64,000 nt of DNA from Pandoraea aquatica (GCF_902459565.1 NZ_CABPSN010000002.1:310001-374000); one strand, 5' to 3'; shown: positions 8,803 to 17,944, counted from the stretch's first letter. Numbers and translations are program-made. Notes: generated from the letters alone by a model not told the origin.

Positions 8803-9753
8803 TCAGAGATCGAGTACCAGCACGGGCGATTTGCTGCGCGAGCAACACGGCAGGATCTGATCGTTCGTGGCGCGTTCGTCGTCGGTGAGATAGACGTCGC
8901 GATGGTCGGGCGTGCCGTCGATAACACGCGTCAGACATGTGCCGCACACCCCTTGCTCGCACGACATCTGCACTTCGACACCTTGTGCTGCGAGTGCGGC
9001 GACGATGGTCTCGCCTACCTTCACGTCGATCACGCGGCCGCTCGAATGCAACTTGACCTGAAATGGCTTGTCGCCTTCGCCGTCGGTGTTGGCCGATACG
9101 GGCGCTGCGAAGTACTCGCGATGCACGTTGCCTTCCGGCCATTGCGCAGCCTCTGCGCGGGTCAGCACGGCGTCGATGAAACCGGCCGGGCCGCACACGT
9201 ACAGATGCTTGCCGCCGGACGGCTGCGCGAGAATCGCATCGAGGTCGGCGCGAGCACCTTCGCTATCGAAGTAGAACTGCGTCTTGTCGGCGATGCCAGC
9301 GCTAGCGAAGCGATCGCGAAACGCGGTGCGCGCCGGTTCGCGCGTGCAGTAGTGCACTTCGAACGACGCACCGCTCGCCGCGAGCGCTTCGGCCATGCAG
9401 AGGATCGGCGTCACACCGATGCCGCCCGCGAGCAGTATGCTGTGCTTTGCGGTGTCCACGAGCGGGAAGTGATTGCGCGGTGCGCTGATCTCGATGTCGG
9501 TGCCGACCGTCAGCGCATGCATGCCTACGGACCCGCCACGCGATTGCGGATCGCGCAACACGCCGACGCAGTAGCGATGCGTTTCGCCGGGCGCGTTGCA
9601 CAGCGAGTACTGACGGATGAGGCCATCGGCCACATGCACGTCGATGTGCGCCCCGGCGGTGAAGTCCGGCAGCGCGCTGCCGTCGACACTCACCAGTTCG
9701 AATTCGCAGATGTCGGTCGCGACATCGCGTTTGTTCGCCAGCCGGACTTTCAT
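8803..9753 (-). CDS. vanB: Vanillate O-demethylase reductase subunit
   Basis: 316 residues. A ferredoxin-reductase protein that passes electrons from NAD(P)H via FMN and a [2Fe-2S] cluster to the VanA oxygenase. Visible marks are RQYSLCNAP for flavin binding, LAGGIGVTPILCMAEAL and YVCGPAGFIDAV for nucleotide binding, and the C-terminal plant-type ferredoxin cluster CEQGVCGTC plus a distant Cys in QILPCCSR. The vanA stop and vanB start overlap (ATGA), showing translational coupling. Partner specificity (vanillate versus syringate) is set by VanA. Confidence 0.93.
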   Translation of the reverse strand: MKVRLANKRDVATDICEFELVSVDGSALPDFTAGAHIDVHVADGLIRQYSLCNAPGETHRYCVGVLRDPQSRGGSVGMHALTVGTDIEISAPRNHFPLVDTAKHSILLAGGIGVTPILCMAEALAASGASFEVHYCTREPARTAFRDRFASAGIADKTQFYFDSEGARADLDAILAQPSGGKHLYVCGPAGFIDAVLTRAEAAQWPEGNVHREYFAAPVSANTDGEGDKPFQVKLHSSGRVIDVKVGETIVAALAAQGVEVQMSCEQGVCGTCLTRVIDGTPDHRDVYLTDDERATNDQILPCCSRSKSPVLVLDL

Positions 9754-10811
9754 GCTGCGTTCTCCACGCCGCCGGTGGCTGCACCCGCGCGCTCGGCGTC
9801 GATCAGACGGTCGAGCACCTTGCGCGATTGCACGCCGCCCGCGTCGATGTTCAGCTTGAGAATCTTCTTCTCCGGATATGCCGACAGATTGCGCTGCTGC
9901 GCTTCGAGCACTTCCTGGTCTTCGGCGAAGATACCGCCCTGCCCACGCTTGATCGCGGCAGTCAGCTCGGCGTCTTCGGGCTTGAAGTTGCGCGCCATGC
10001 CCCAGAAGTACCAGATCGACTCGTCGGTTTCCGGCGTAATGAAGTCGACGACGATGCTGCCGGCCTTCTTGTCGGCAGGCGCGTCGTAGCCGCCATGACC
10101 CGCATGCGCGACACCGACTTCGATCATCACGTGACTGGGCGGCGTGAAGCGGCACACCTGCCAGCGGTCGCACGGCACCTGATCGTCGAGACCGTTGGCG
10201 CGCAGCGCGCTCGCCCAGAACGGAGGGGCCTTGATGTTCTCCATGTGACGCGCCGTGATGACCATGTCGCCTTCGACGGTCGTCTTCGGCGGCGCTTCCT
10301 CGATCTCCTCCTGACCGATGCTCGTCGCGTGCACGTAGGTCTCGTGCGTCAGATCCATCAGGTTGTCGATCATCAGACGATAGTCGCACTTGATGTGATA
10401 CAGACCGCCGCCATACGCCCACTTGTCGCTCACGGCCCATTCCAGGTGCGGGATTTCATCGGGGTTCGCCAGCGCTTCGTCGCCCGGCCAGACCCACACG
10501 AAGCCATAGCGCTCGACGCACGGGAACGAGCGCGTCTTCGGGAAGCCGCCCACGCGCTGACCGACCATCTTCGTGCACTTGCCGCCGCCGTCCACCGTCA
10601 GGCCGTGATAGCCGCACACGAGGTGGCCGTCCTTGACGAAGCCCAGCGACAGCGCTGCGCCGCGATGCGGACAGAAGTCTTCGAGCGCGGCGACGTTACC
10701 GTTGCCGTCGCGGAAGAACACCATCGCTTCGTTGCAGACCTTGCGGCCCAGCGGCTTATCAGTGAACTCGTCGGCGGTGCATGCGACGTACCAGGTGTTT
10801 TTGAGGAACAT
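9750..10811 (-). CDS. vanA: Vanillate O-demethylase oxygenase subunit (Rieske)
   Basis: 353 residues, family length. The Rieske cluster is CPHRG...CGYHG near residues 47-70. The mononuclear iron ligands lie in DNLMDLTHETYVHATSIG near residue 150. The enzyme removes the O-methyl group of vanillate as formaldehyde, giving protocatechuate; some homologues also act on syringate to give 3-O-methylgallate. A clear AAGGAG precedes the ATG on the minus strand. It heads the vanAB operon, with the GntR regulator gene 97 bp upstream on the same strand. Context (GalB/C/D homologues, no LigC/LigI) makes syringate or 3-O-methylgallate a serious alternative substrate. Confidence 0.93.
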   Translation of the reverse strand: MFLKNTWYVACTADEFTDKPLGRKVCNEAMVFFRDGNGNVAALEDFCPHRGAALSLGFVKDGHLVCGYHGLTVDGGGKCTKMVGQRVGGFPKTRSFPCVERYGFVWVWPGDEALANPDEIPHLEWAVSDKWAYGGGLYHIKCDYRLMIDNLMDLTHETYVHATSIGQEEIEEAPPKTTVEGDMVITARHMENIKAPPFWASALRANGLDDQVPCDRWQVCRFTPPSHVMIEVGVAHAGHGGYDAPADKKAGSIVVDFITPETDESIWYFWGMARNFKPEDAELTAAIKRGQGGIFAEDQEVLEAQQRNLSAYPEKKILKLNIDAGGVQSRKVLDRLIDAERAGAATGGVENAA

Positions 10812-10907
10812 GATCGTTTGTCTCCTTGGTGCGCCTTCGTAGGGAGGGTTTGGCGCACTCTCGTTTCGATTCGGATGGATGGGATAGGGGTGACTAAGGT
10901 GAGCGCA

Positions 10908-11576
10908 TCAAAGCAACTGCGCGCCCATGCTGTGTTCCTGTGTGACGATGTGCTCGCGGCACATGAATTCGGCGCGGTCGGGCTGGCGCGCGGCAATCGC
11001 CTCGACAATCGCGTGATGCTGACGATGCGCGTACGCGATGATGTCGGCGTACTGGCGTCGATCCTCATGACCGAACGCCACCGTGCGCGGGGCCACGAAC
11101 GGCACCAGATTGCAGCGCGCGATAAACCCCTCGAGCAACGGATTGCGCGCGCCGGTGACGAGCAGATCGTGAAAGCGTGCATTGAGCGACGCGTAGCCGA
11201 TCTGCACTTCGGGCGTCATCTGGTGATCCGCCAGCAGCGCATCGCCCTCGGCCAGCAGCTCGCGCAATTGCGTCAGCAGCTCCGCGCTCGCGCCTTTCTC
11301 GGCGAGCAGACGCGCGGCATAACCTTCGAGCGCACCGCGCAGATGCAGCGCTTCGACGCTCTCGTCGCGGGTGTGCGCCCGCACTGCGTAGCCGCGTTGT
11401 CCGGCGCGCACCACCAGCCCTTCTTCCGCGAGTACCGGCAACGCCTGACGTACCGGCATGCGCGAGACACCCAGTTGCTCGGCCAGCTTAGCTTCGGCCA
11501 GACGCTCGCCCGGCGCGAGTTCGCCCTTGAGGATCATTTCGCGCAGTTGGACCGTGGTCGGTGTGGGATGCAGCAT
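10908..11576 (-). CDS. GntR/FCD-family regulator, VanR-like
   Basis: 222 residues. An N-terminal GntR winged helix (LREMILKGELAPGERLAEAKLAEQLGVSRMPVRQAL, residues 9-50) and a C-terminal FCD domain with the metal/ligand His and Asn pattern (LNARFHDLLVTGARNP, HHAIVEAI). It lies directly upstream of vanAB on the same strand and divergent from the ring-cleavage dioxygenase genes. Two inverted GGGATCCC operators sit in the divergent region, matching the GGATCC core known for VanR. It is likely a repressor released by an aromatic acid. AAGGAGA precedes the ATG. Confidence 0.9.
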   Translation of the reverse strand: MLHPTPTTVQLREMILKGELAPGERLAEAKLAEQLGVSRMPVRQALPVLAEEGLVVRAGQRGYAVRAHTRDESVEALHLRGALEGYAARLLAEKGASAELLTQLRELLAEGDALLADHQMTPEVQIGYASLNARFHDLLVTGARNPLLEGFIARCNLVPFVAPRTVAFGHEDRRQYADIIAYAHRQHHAIVEAIAARQPDRAEFMCREHIVTQEHSMGAQLL

Positions 11577-11647
11577 GCGTCTCCTTTCGTTCGCTTACAT
11601 GCGTGCCGGACAGACTGGACGTGCCAGTACCGGCTTTTTTTCATTAT

Positions 11648-11708
11648 GGGATCCCGTAATTCGTAAACGCATCAGTAAATACCCTTGTTTATGCGAATAC
11701 GGGATCCC
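11648..11708. promoter_or_regulatory. Paired inverted operators for the GntR/VanR-like regulator
   Basis: GGGATCCCGTAATTCG at 11648-11663 and its near-perfect inverse CGAATACGGGATCCC at 11694-11708 flank a 30-bp AT-rich spacer in the divergent region between the GntR gene and the dioxygenase genes. The palindromic GGGATCCC core resembles the VanR operator core GGATCC. Assignment to the adjacent regulator is inference. Confidence 0.7.
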
Positions 11709-11790
11709 GGATAGACTCGGCCCTGCATAAATTCGGGCGGTTTCATTCTGCGGCCCGGGCATGACAAGACAAGAAACGGAGACATTCAGC

Positions 11791-12633
11791 GTGGCAAAGA
11801 TCATTGGGGGGATCGGGACGTCGCACGTGCCGACCATCGGTGTGGCGTACGACAAGGGCAAGCAGCAGGATCCCGCGTGGGCGCCGCTGTTCCAGGGCTA
11901 CGAGCCGGTGGCGAAGTGGCTCGCCGAGAAGCAGGCGGACGTGCTCGTGTTCTTCTACAACGACCACGCCACGACGTTCTTCTTCGACATGTACCCGACG
12001 TTCGCGCTCGGCGTGGGCGAGTCGTTCCCGATAGCCGACGAAGGCGCAGGGCTGCGTCCGCTGCCGCCGATTCGCGGTGATGTGGCGTTGCAGGCACACA
12101 TCGCCGAGTCGCTTGTGAACGACGAGTTCGACATCACGGTGTTTCAGGACAAGCCGATCGATCATGGCTGCGCGTCGCCGCTGCCGCTGCTGTGGCCGCA
12201 CAAGCCGGACTGGCCGGGCACGGTCGTCCCCATTGCCATCAACGTGCTGCAATACCCGCTGCCGACGGGCCGTCGTTGCTATCGCCTCGGGCAGGCGGTG
12301 CGTCGCGCCATCGAGTCGTATCCGGAAGATCTGCGAGTGGTCGTCGTGGGCACGGGCGGTCTCTCGCATCAGATCCACGGCGAGCGCGCGGGCTACAACG
12401 ACGAATCGTGGGATCGCGAATTCCTCGATCTGCTGGAGCGTGAGCCGGAAAAGCTGACCGAACTCAAGCACGTGGACTACGTCGAGCGTGGCGGCGCGGA
12501 GAGCGTCGAGCAAATCATGTGGCTGTCGATGCGTGGCGCAATGGGCCCGCGCATCAAGCGTCTGCATCTGAACTACTACCTCGCGACGACGACCGCCATG
12601 ACCGTCGCGCTCTACGAGGATGACGCTGCATGA
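11791..12633 (+). CDS. Class III extradiol dioxygenase, catalytic (LigB/GalA-type) subunit
   Basis: 280 residues from the GTG at 11791, which gives the family N-terminus (V/M)AKIIGGIGTSHVP; an ATG at 11761 would add 10 residues. Iron ligands match LigB: His12 in TSHVP, His59 in YNDHA and a Glu in GAESVEQIMWL, with the catalytic His in GGLSHQIHGERAG. It cleaves a catechol-type ring using Fe(II) and O2. By eye the sequence reads closer to gallate dioxygenase (GalA) than to LigB or PmdB, for example ADEGAGLRPLPPIRG and LNYYLATTTAMTVAL. Substrate could be gallate, 3-O-methylgallate or protocatechuate. Confidence 0.88.
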   Translation: MAKIIGGIGTSHVPTIGVAYDKGKQQDPAWAPLFQGYEPVAKWLAEKQADVLVFFYNDHATTFFFDMYPTFALGVGESFPIADEGAGLRPLPPIRGDVALQAHIAESLVNDEFDITVFQDKPIDHGCASPLPLLWPHKPDWPGTVVPIAINVLQYPLPTGRRCYRLGQAVRRAIESYPEDLRVVVVGTGGLSHQIHGERAGYNDESWDREFLDLLEREPEKLTELKHVDYVERGGAESVEQIMWLSMRGAMGPRIKRLHLNYYLATTTAMTVALYEDDAA

Positions 12634-12989
12634 ATCCGCAACTCGAAGGCATCGAAGCGATCACCGGCACTTACGCGTTCGATCTGCGCGTGAGCAACCG
12701 CACGCTCAAGCTCAATCGCTTCTTCTGGCACATGATTCGCGCCGAGAATCGCGAGACGTTCCTCAACGATCCGGTCGCCGCCATGACCGCTGCCGGTCTC
12801 ACGGCCGACGAGCAGGCGATGGTGCAGGCGCAGGACTGGCTCGGCCTCGTGCGTCATGGCGTGAACTTCTTCGTGTTGGAGAAGTTTGCACGCGTGGTGC
12901 GCAAGACGAATCTCGAAGTCTATGCGCTCATGCGCGGTGAATCGCTCGAAGAATTTATGGCCACGCGTCGCGTGCCGACCATGCGCTGA
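12630..12989 (+). CDS. Extradiol dioxygenase small (LigA-type) subunit
   Basis: 119 residues, overlapping the catalytic subunit gene by ATGA. Matches the all-helical LigA family: LNRFFWHMIRAENRETFLNDPVAAM followed by GLTADEQAMVQAQDWLGLVRHGVNFFVLEKFARV. LigA lids the active site of LigB. In gallate dioxygenase of Pseudomonas putida the two parts are fused in one chain; here they are separate and in the order large-small. Confidence 0.88.
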   Translation: MNPQLEGIEAITGTYAFDLRVSNRTLKLNRFFWHMIRAENRETFLNDPVAAMTAAGLTADEQAMVQAQDWLGLVRHGVNFFVLEKFARVVRKTNLEVYALMRGESLEEFMATRRVPTMR

Positions 12990-12990
12990 C

Positions 12991-14331
12991 ATGGCGATCG
13001 ATACCGCCATCAGTCTGACCAACGCGCCGCCGGCGCCACGGCTTGCGTGTCACGAACGCGGTACGTGGAGCCGTGCGCCGCAAAGCAACGACGCCACACT
13101 GCTGGTTCGCAAGCTGCGCGGGTTGCGCGCGATGGTCGCGGTGCTGGAGTGCGATTCCGTCGCACGCGCGGCCCGCATGCTGCATCTCTCGCAATCGGCC
13201 GTGGCCCGCTCCATCTCGGACATCGAGGCAGAGCTGGGCTTTCCGCTGTTTCACCGCAGCGGTCGCGGGATGATTCCGAACGCGGCCGGGCAACGGCTCG
13301 GTGTGCGCGCGACGCGTGCGCTCGCGGAGCTGGCGAACGGTTATCGCGAAGCCTTTGCGGCGACGGCGTCGCAAGCGGACGGCGGCGCGCGTGCCGCAAG
13401 CCGGTTCGCAGCCGTGGTCGCGCCGCAGCAACTCACGAGCTTTATCGCCGTCGCAGAGTTGGGCAGCGGTCCGTTGGCGGCGACGCGTCTGCAATGCTCG
13501 CAGCCGACCATCCAGCGCAATCTCGATCAGCTCGAAGACCTCATCGGCATCAAGCTGTTCCGGCGCACGCCGCGCGGCACGCGTCTGACCGATGAGGCGG
13601 TTGCGCTGCTCGGTCCCGTCAAACGCGCGCTCGCCGAACTGGCGATTGCCGAAGACGAACTTGCGCCGTTCGGCGGACGTCAGCAAGGCACCGTCATTGT
13701 GGCGGCGTTGCCGCTATCGAGCGGCTTTCTGTTGCCGAAGGCTATCGACAGCCTGCTGTACAAGTCGCCTTATCTCACGGTGACGGTGGTCGACGGCACG
13801 TACGAAGCACTCGTGCGTCAGTTGCGTCAGGCGGACGTCGACATGATCGTCGGTGCGCTGCGTGCCAACGACGTGCCGCCGGATATCCGTCAGGAAGCGC
13901 TTTTCGAAGATCACCTGTCGGTGGTCGCGCGCGCGGACCATCCGTGCCTGACGTCCGGAAAGACGCCCACGCTCGCAGAGCTGGCCGAGTACGGCTGGGT
14001 CAGCCCGCTGCCGTGCACACCGGCGCGTGGCGTGTTCGAGCGCGTGTTCCATGCCGAAGGTCTCGCGCTGCCGCACACGCAGGTGCATGCGAGCAGTTCA
14101 CCGGTGGTGCGCGGGTTGCTGTCGTCGAGCGACCGTCTTGCGTTGCTCTCGCCGGTGCAGATCACGTCGGAGTTGCGCACGGGGGAACTGGCCGTGGTGC
14201 CGGTAACGTTGCAACACGCGCGCCGTTCCATCGGCGTGGCGACGCGCCGCGACGGTTTGCTTTCGCCAGCCGCAGAGCAGTTGCTCGACGAATTACGCGC
14301 GCTTGCGCCGACGATGCAGCATCCGACGTAA
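12991..14331 (+). CDS. LysR-type regulator with two N-terminal winged helices
   Basis: 446 residues, about 140 longer than a normal LysR protein. The excess is explained by two DNA-binding domains: residues about 42-101 (LRAMVAVLECDSVARAARMLHLSQSAVARSI) and about 146-205 (LTSFIAVAELGSGPLAATRLQCSQPTIQRNL), joined by an Ala-rich linker. One effector domain follows (about 233-446). It starts 1 bp after the small dioxygenase subunit stop and precedes the ABC importer, so it sits inside the catabolic operon. It probably senses a pathway compound. Both helices keep the AARxLxxSQxxxxRxI pattern, so both may bind DNA. Confidence 0.88.
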   Translation: MAIDTAISLTNAPPAPRLACHERGTWSRAPQSNDATLLVRKLRGLRAMVAVLECDSVARAARMLHLSQSAVARSISDIEAELGFPLFHRSGRGMIPNAAGQRLGVRATRALAELANGYREAFAATASQADGGARAASRFAAVVAPQQLTSFIAVAELGSGPLAATRLQCSQPTIQRNLDQLEDLIGIKLFRRTPRGTRLTDEAVALLGPVKRALAELAIAEDELAPFGGRQQGTVIVAALPLSSGFLLPKAIDSLLYKSPYLTVTVVDGTYEALVRQLRQADVDMIVGALRANDVPPDIRQEALFEDHLSVVARADHPCLTSGKTPTLAELAEYGWVSPLPCTPARGVFERVFHAEGLALPHTQVHASSSPVVRGLLSSSDRLALLSPVQITSELRTGELAVVPVTLQHARRSIGVATRRDGLLSPAAEQLLDELRALAPTMQHPT

Positions 14332-14724
14332 ATCCGTTGCAGGTCGCTCGCCGATGCCCCGGCGAGCGCGGCGAAAATCGCCGGATTCGCCATGACTTGC
14401 ATGTCTCGCCTCACTCGCTCGCGCACGATTTTCCGACGGCGCGACGCCTCCTGACGACTGCCCGTCGTGCCTTGTGCGGCGGGCGTTCCACTCGCGAAAC
14501 GTCTCTCGTCCCGCAGCGCGAAATTCCCCTCGAAAAAAACGTCTCGCAACGTAGGGGAAATCTCGGGGATATACGAAAAACGCAACGCTCGACGCGAGAA
14601 GGTCGTTCGACGCGCTCATTTCGTCTGCCTAAGCTGTCCCGGTACATAGAAAAGGCGCGCCAACCCCCGGCGCGGCTTCATGAAAAATGGATCGGTGCTA
14701 CGACGCCGACGAGGAGACGACACC
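14332..14724. other. Intergenic region with tandem hairpins before the ABC importer genes
   Basis: About 390 bp with no gene. Directly after the regulator gene are two hairpins: CGCTCGCCG / CGGCGAGCG (14345-14353 with 14360-14368) and the 13-bp palindrome GGCGAAAATCGCC (14370-14382). They may end or attenuate transcription. An AT-rich stretch at 14535-14580 could hold the importer promoter, but I see no clear box pair. Confidence 0.45.
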
Positions 14725-15924
14725 ATGATGAAGCGCCATCTCTGGCTCGCTGTGGCACTTGCGAGCGCTTGCCAATTCACCGCCGTTTCGGTCGCACGTG
14801 CCGAGGAAATCAAGGTCGGCGTGCTGGGCCTGTTCTCCGGCTCCGCGTCGTGGTGGGGCACGGAATACCGTCGCGGCCTCAACCTGTGGATGGAGCAGAA
14901 CAAGAGCAAAGTCGGCGACGATACGATTGTGCTCCTGGAGCGCGACGAAGGTGGCGTGAACCCGCAACGCACGCGTCAGCTCGCACAGGAACTCGTGGTG
15001 CGCGATCAGGTGCAGTACCTGTTCGGTGGCTCGTTCACGCCGAACGTGCTGGCGATGGCGGATGTCGTGAACCAGACCAAGACGCCGCTCGTCATCGGTA
15101 ACTCGGGCACGTCCAGCGTCACGCTCAAGTCGCCGTACTTCGTGCGCACCGGCTTCACGCAGTGGACCGTGAGCGTGCCGCTTGTCGAGTACGCCGCGAA
15201 GAAGGGCGTGAAGAACGCCGCCATCGTGGTGGCTGACTTCGCCACCGGTTATGACGCCATCGATGCTTACAGCGAGACGTTCAAGAAGGCGGGCGGCAAG
15301 GTCGCCGTCGAAGTGAAGGTGCCGCTGGGCACGACGGACTTCTCCAGCTATCTGCAACGCGTGCGTGACGCCAAGCCGGATGCCGTCTTCATGTTCATGC
15401 CGGTTGGTCCGATGTCGGCCGGTTTCGTGAAGGCATTCAAGGAGCGCGAACTCGACAAGGCGGGTATCCAGCTCTTCGCCACGACCGAGACGATGGAATC
15501 GGACCTGCCCGCGATTGGCGACAGCGCACTGGGCACGATCACCGCATTGCATTACTCGCCGTTCCTCACGACGCCGGAGAACACCGCGTTCGTGAAGGCC
15601 TACAAGGCGAAGTACGGCCCGGGCGCACTGCCGTCGATCGCTTCGGTCTCGGCCTACGACTCGATGACGCTCATCGCTCAGATGATCAAGGCGACCAGGG
15701 GCAAGAAGGACGCCGACCGCGCCATCGCCGCCGTGAAGGGGTACTCGTGGGTGAGCGCACGCGGTCCGGTGTCGATCGATCCGAAGACGCGTGAAATCGT
15801 GCAGAACGTGTACATCCGTCGCGTGGAAACCATCGACGGCAAGCTCGGCAACAAGCCGATCGACACGTACAAGTCGGTGGTCGAACCGTGGCATATCAGC
15901 CACCCGGAAGTGGCCGCGAAGTAA
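14725..15924 (+). CDS. HAAT-type ABC transporter substrate-binding protein
   Basis: 399 residues. A signal peptide (MMKRHLWLAVALASACQFT..ARA, cleavage near residue 26) leads into the type I periplasmic-binding fold (IKVGVLGLFSGSASWWGTEYRRGLNLW) of Leu/Ile/Val-type and aromatic-acid-type importers. GAGGAG precedes the ATG. The two permease and two ATPase genes follow, then the galB-galC-galD homologues, so the cargo is probably an aromatic acid or ring-cleavage acid rather than an amino acid. This is inference from neighbours. Confidence 0.88.
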   Translation: MMKRHLWLAVALASACQFTAVSVARAEEIKVGVLGLFSGSASWWGTEYRRGLNLWMEQNKSKVGDDTIVLLERDEGGVNPQRTRQLAQELVVRDQVQYLFGGSFTPNVLAMADVVNQTKTPLVIGNSGTSSVTLKSPYFVRTGFTQWTVSVPLVEYAAKKGVKNAAIVVADFATGYDAIDAYSETFKKAGGKVAVEVKVPLGTTDFSSYLQRVRDAKPDAVFMFMPVGPMSAGFVKAFKERELDKAGIQLFATTETMESDLPAIGDSALGTITALHYSPFLTTPENTAFVKAYKAKYGPGALPSIASVSAYDSMTLIAQMIKATRGKKDADRAIAAVKGYSWVSARGPVSIDPKTREIVQNVYIRRVETIDGKLGNKPIDTYKSVVEPWHISHPEVAAK

Positions 15925-15978
15925 CGCAGGCGACGCCCCCCAAAGTTCGCTCTGTTCGTTAGGTTTCGGTAATTCCTC

Positions 15979-16851
15979 ATGACGCAATCGCTTGCCACTT
16001 TCCTGTCGTTGTCGATTGACGGTGTGGCCTACGGGATGCTGCTGTTTCTCATCTCCGTGGGCCTCACGGTCACGCTCGGCGTGATGCGCGTGGTCAATCT
16101 CGCGCACTCCGCCTTTGCCATGATCGGCGGTTATTTCACCTTGTGGGCCATGCAGCGTGCCGGCCTCGATTTCTTCGTCGCCCTGCTCGTCGGCGTGCTC
16201 GGCACGATGGTGCTCGGCGCGATCCTTGAGCGCACGCTGTATCGCTGGGTCTACACGGCCAACGGTCTGGGGCAGCTGCTCATGACGATCGGCCTCGCGT
16301 TCATCATCTGCGCGATTGCCAAGCACATGGCAGGTACGGAGTTGCAGACGATTCCGGTGCCGCAGGGCCTGCGTGGTACGTGGGACTTCGGCGCGTTCTC
16401 GGTGTCCGTCTATCGCATCTTCGCGCTGGTGTGCAGCGCGGTCGTGGCCTTCGGCATCTGGCTGGGGCTGGAGCGCACGTCGTTCGGTGCGAAGTTGCGC
16501 GCCGCCGTCGACAACCCGCGCATGGCGCGCTGCGTGGGCATCGACGTGCCGCTCGTGTTCTCGATTACGTTCGCCATCGGTTGCGGCCTGTCGGGGCTGG
16601 GCGGTGCACTGTCGAGCCAGATCCTCCCGCTGGAGCCGTACTACGGCCTGAAGTATCTGGTGCTGGTGCTGATCGTGGTCGCCGCTGGCGGTCTGGGCAG
16701 CCTGCGCGGCTCGCTCTACGCCGGTCTGCTGCTCGGTCTGATCGACACGCTTGGCCGCTACTACGTGCCCGCGCTCGGCGCCTTCATGATCTATCTGGCC
16801 GTGCTGGCCATTCTGCTGATCCGCCCGCAAGGGCTGGTCGGTCGTGCGTAA
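15979..16851 (+). CDS. ABC transporter permease, LivH type
   Basis: 290 residues, about eight hydrophobic segments. It carries the LivH-type MRVVNLAHSAFAMIGGYFTLW segment near residue 36 and GIDVPLVFSITFAIGCGLSGLGG near residue 190. An inner-membrane channel partner of the following LivM-like protein. It lies 54 bp after the binding-protein gene and ends 13 bp before the next start. Confidence 0.9.
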   Translation: MTQSLATFLSLSIDGVAYGMLLFLISVGLTVTLGVMRVVNLAHSAFAMIGGYFTLWAMQRAGLDFFVALLVGVLGTMVLGAILERTLYRWVYTANGLGQLLMTIGLAFIICAIAKHMAGTELQTIPVPQGLRGTWDFGAFSVSVYRIFALVCSAVVAFGIWLGLERTSFGAKLRAAVDNPRMARCVGIDVPLVFSITFAIGCGLSGLGGALSSQILPLEPYYGLKYLVLVLIVVAAGGLGSLRGSLYAGLLLGLIDTLGRYYVPALGAFMIYLAVLAILLIRPQGLVGRA

Positions 16852-16864
16852 GGGGAGGGTGACG

Positions 16865-17944
16865 ATGTCTCATACGAAACCCTCGCAAGCGCTGGCGGGT
16901 GCTGCACAAGTCGCACCGGCCCTGCGTCGCAAGCGCCTCGGCATGCTCGACGCGCTCCTGCTGCTCGCCGCTGTCGCTACGTACTTCTTCGCCGATCTGT
17001 ATCTGGCGCTCGCCACGAGCGTGCTGATCATGATCATCTTCGCGCTCTCGCTCGATCTCGTGCAGGGCTACTGCGGCATCGAGACGCTGGGACACGCGGC
17101 GTTCTTCGGTAGCGGTGCCTATGCGGCCGGTCTGTTCGCGCTGCACGTCTCGCCGAATCCGCTGCTGGGTCTGGTGGCCGGTGCCGTGGTTGCGGCACTT
17201 GTCGGACTGATCACCGGCATCGTGGTGCTGCGGGTGAGCGGACTGACGCAGATCATGCTCACGCTCGCGTGCGCCACGTTGCTGTACGAAGCGGGCAACA
17301 TCGCCAAGTCCATCACGATGGGCGACGACGGTCTGACGGGCTACAGCATCTCGCCGGTGCTCGGCATGTTCGAGTTCGACATCTACGGTCACACGGCGTA
17401 TCTGTACGCGCTCGCGGTGCTGCTCGTCGTCTATCTGCTCACGCAGTTCCTCGTGAACTCGCCGTTCGGTCTGACGGTGCAGGGCATTCGCGAGAACGCC
17501 ATGCGCATGTCGCTTCTGGGCGTGCGCGTCGGTCTGCGTCGTCTGATGCTCTACACGATTGCCGCTGCGCTTGCCGGTGTGGCAGGGGCACTCTCGGCGC
17601 AGGTCAACAACATCGTCGCGCTCGACACGCTGTCGTTCACGCTCTCGGCCAACGTGCTTGTGATGCTCGCGCTCGGTGGCACCGGACGTCTGTACGGTGC
17701 AGTGCTCGGCGCGGTTGTCTTCATGGTGCTGTCCGACCGCATCGCCGCTATCGACCCGACGAACTGGCTCGCGGCACTCGGCGTGTTGCTGATCGTTGTG
17801 GTGCGCTTCGCACCAGATGGTCTCATCGGTCTGGTGGACCGGTTCGCGGCGCGTCTGCGTCGCTCGGCATCGGCACCCGCCGCCGTCCCTGCGCCGACTG
17901 AGAACACCAAGGCAACGACCACGGACAAGGAGGTGACGCCGTGA
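16865..17944 (+). CDS. ABC transporter permease, LivM type
   Basis: 359 residues. LivM marks include YCGIETLGHAAFFGSGAYAAG near residue 60 and IRENAMRMSLLGVRVGLRRLMLYTIAAALAGVAGAL in the second half. The ATG at 16865 has a strong GGGGAGGG upstream; an ATG at 16844 in the same frame would overlap the livH-type gene and lacks such a site. The C-terminal tail (RLRRSASAPAAVPAPTENTKAT) is Ala/Pro rich and probably unstructured. The stop overlaps the next start (GTGA). Confidence 0.9.
   Translation: MSHTKPSQALAGAAQVAPALRRKRLGMLDALLLLAAVATYFFADLYLALATSVLIMIIFALSLDLVQGYCGIETLGHAAFFGSGAYAAGLFALHVSPNPLLGLVAGAVVAALVGLITGIVVLRVSGLTQIMLTLACATLLYEAGNIAKSITMGDDGLTGYSISPVLGMFEFDIYGHTAYLYALAVLLVVYLLTQFLVNSPFGLTVQGIRENAMRMSLLGVRVGLRRLMLYTIAAALAGVAGALSAQVNNIVALDTLSFTLSANVLVMLALGGTGRLYGAVLGAVVFMVLSDRIAAIDPTNWLAALGVLLIVVVRFAPDGLIGLVDRFAARLRRSASAPAAVPAPTENTKATTTDKEVTP

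Noticed and set aside
11791-12989. Plain protocatechuate 4,5-dioxygenase pathway assignment
   Set aside because: The required LigC and LigI homologues are absent from the window; GalA-like residues in the large subunit and GalB/C/D homologues favour the gallate-type route. Not excluded if those genes lie elsewhere.
14698-16830. A minus-strand open frame of 710 codons opposite the ABC binding protein and permease
   Set aside because: Antisense shadow of clear genes, no domain or motif, biased composition.
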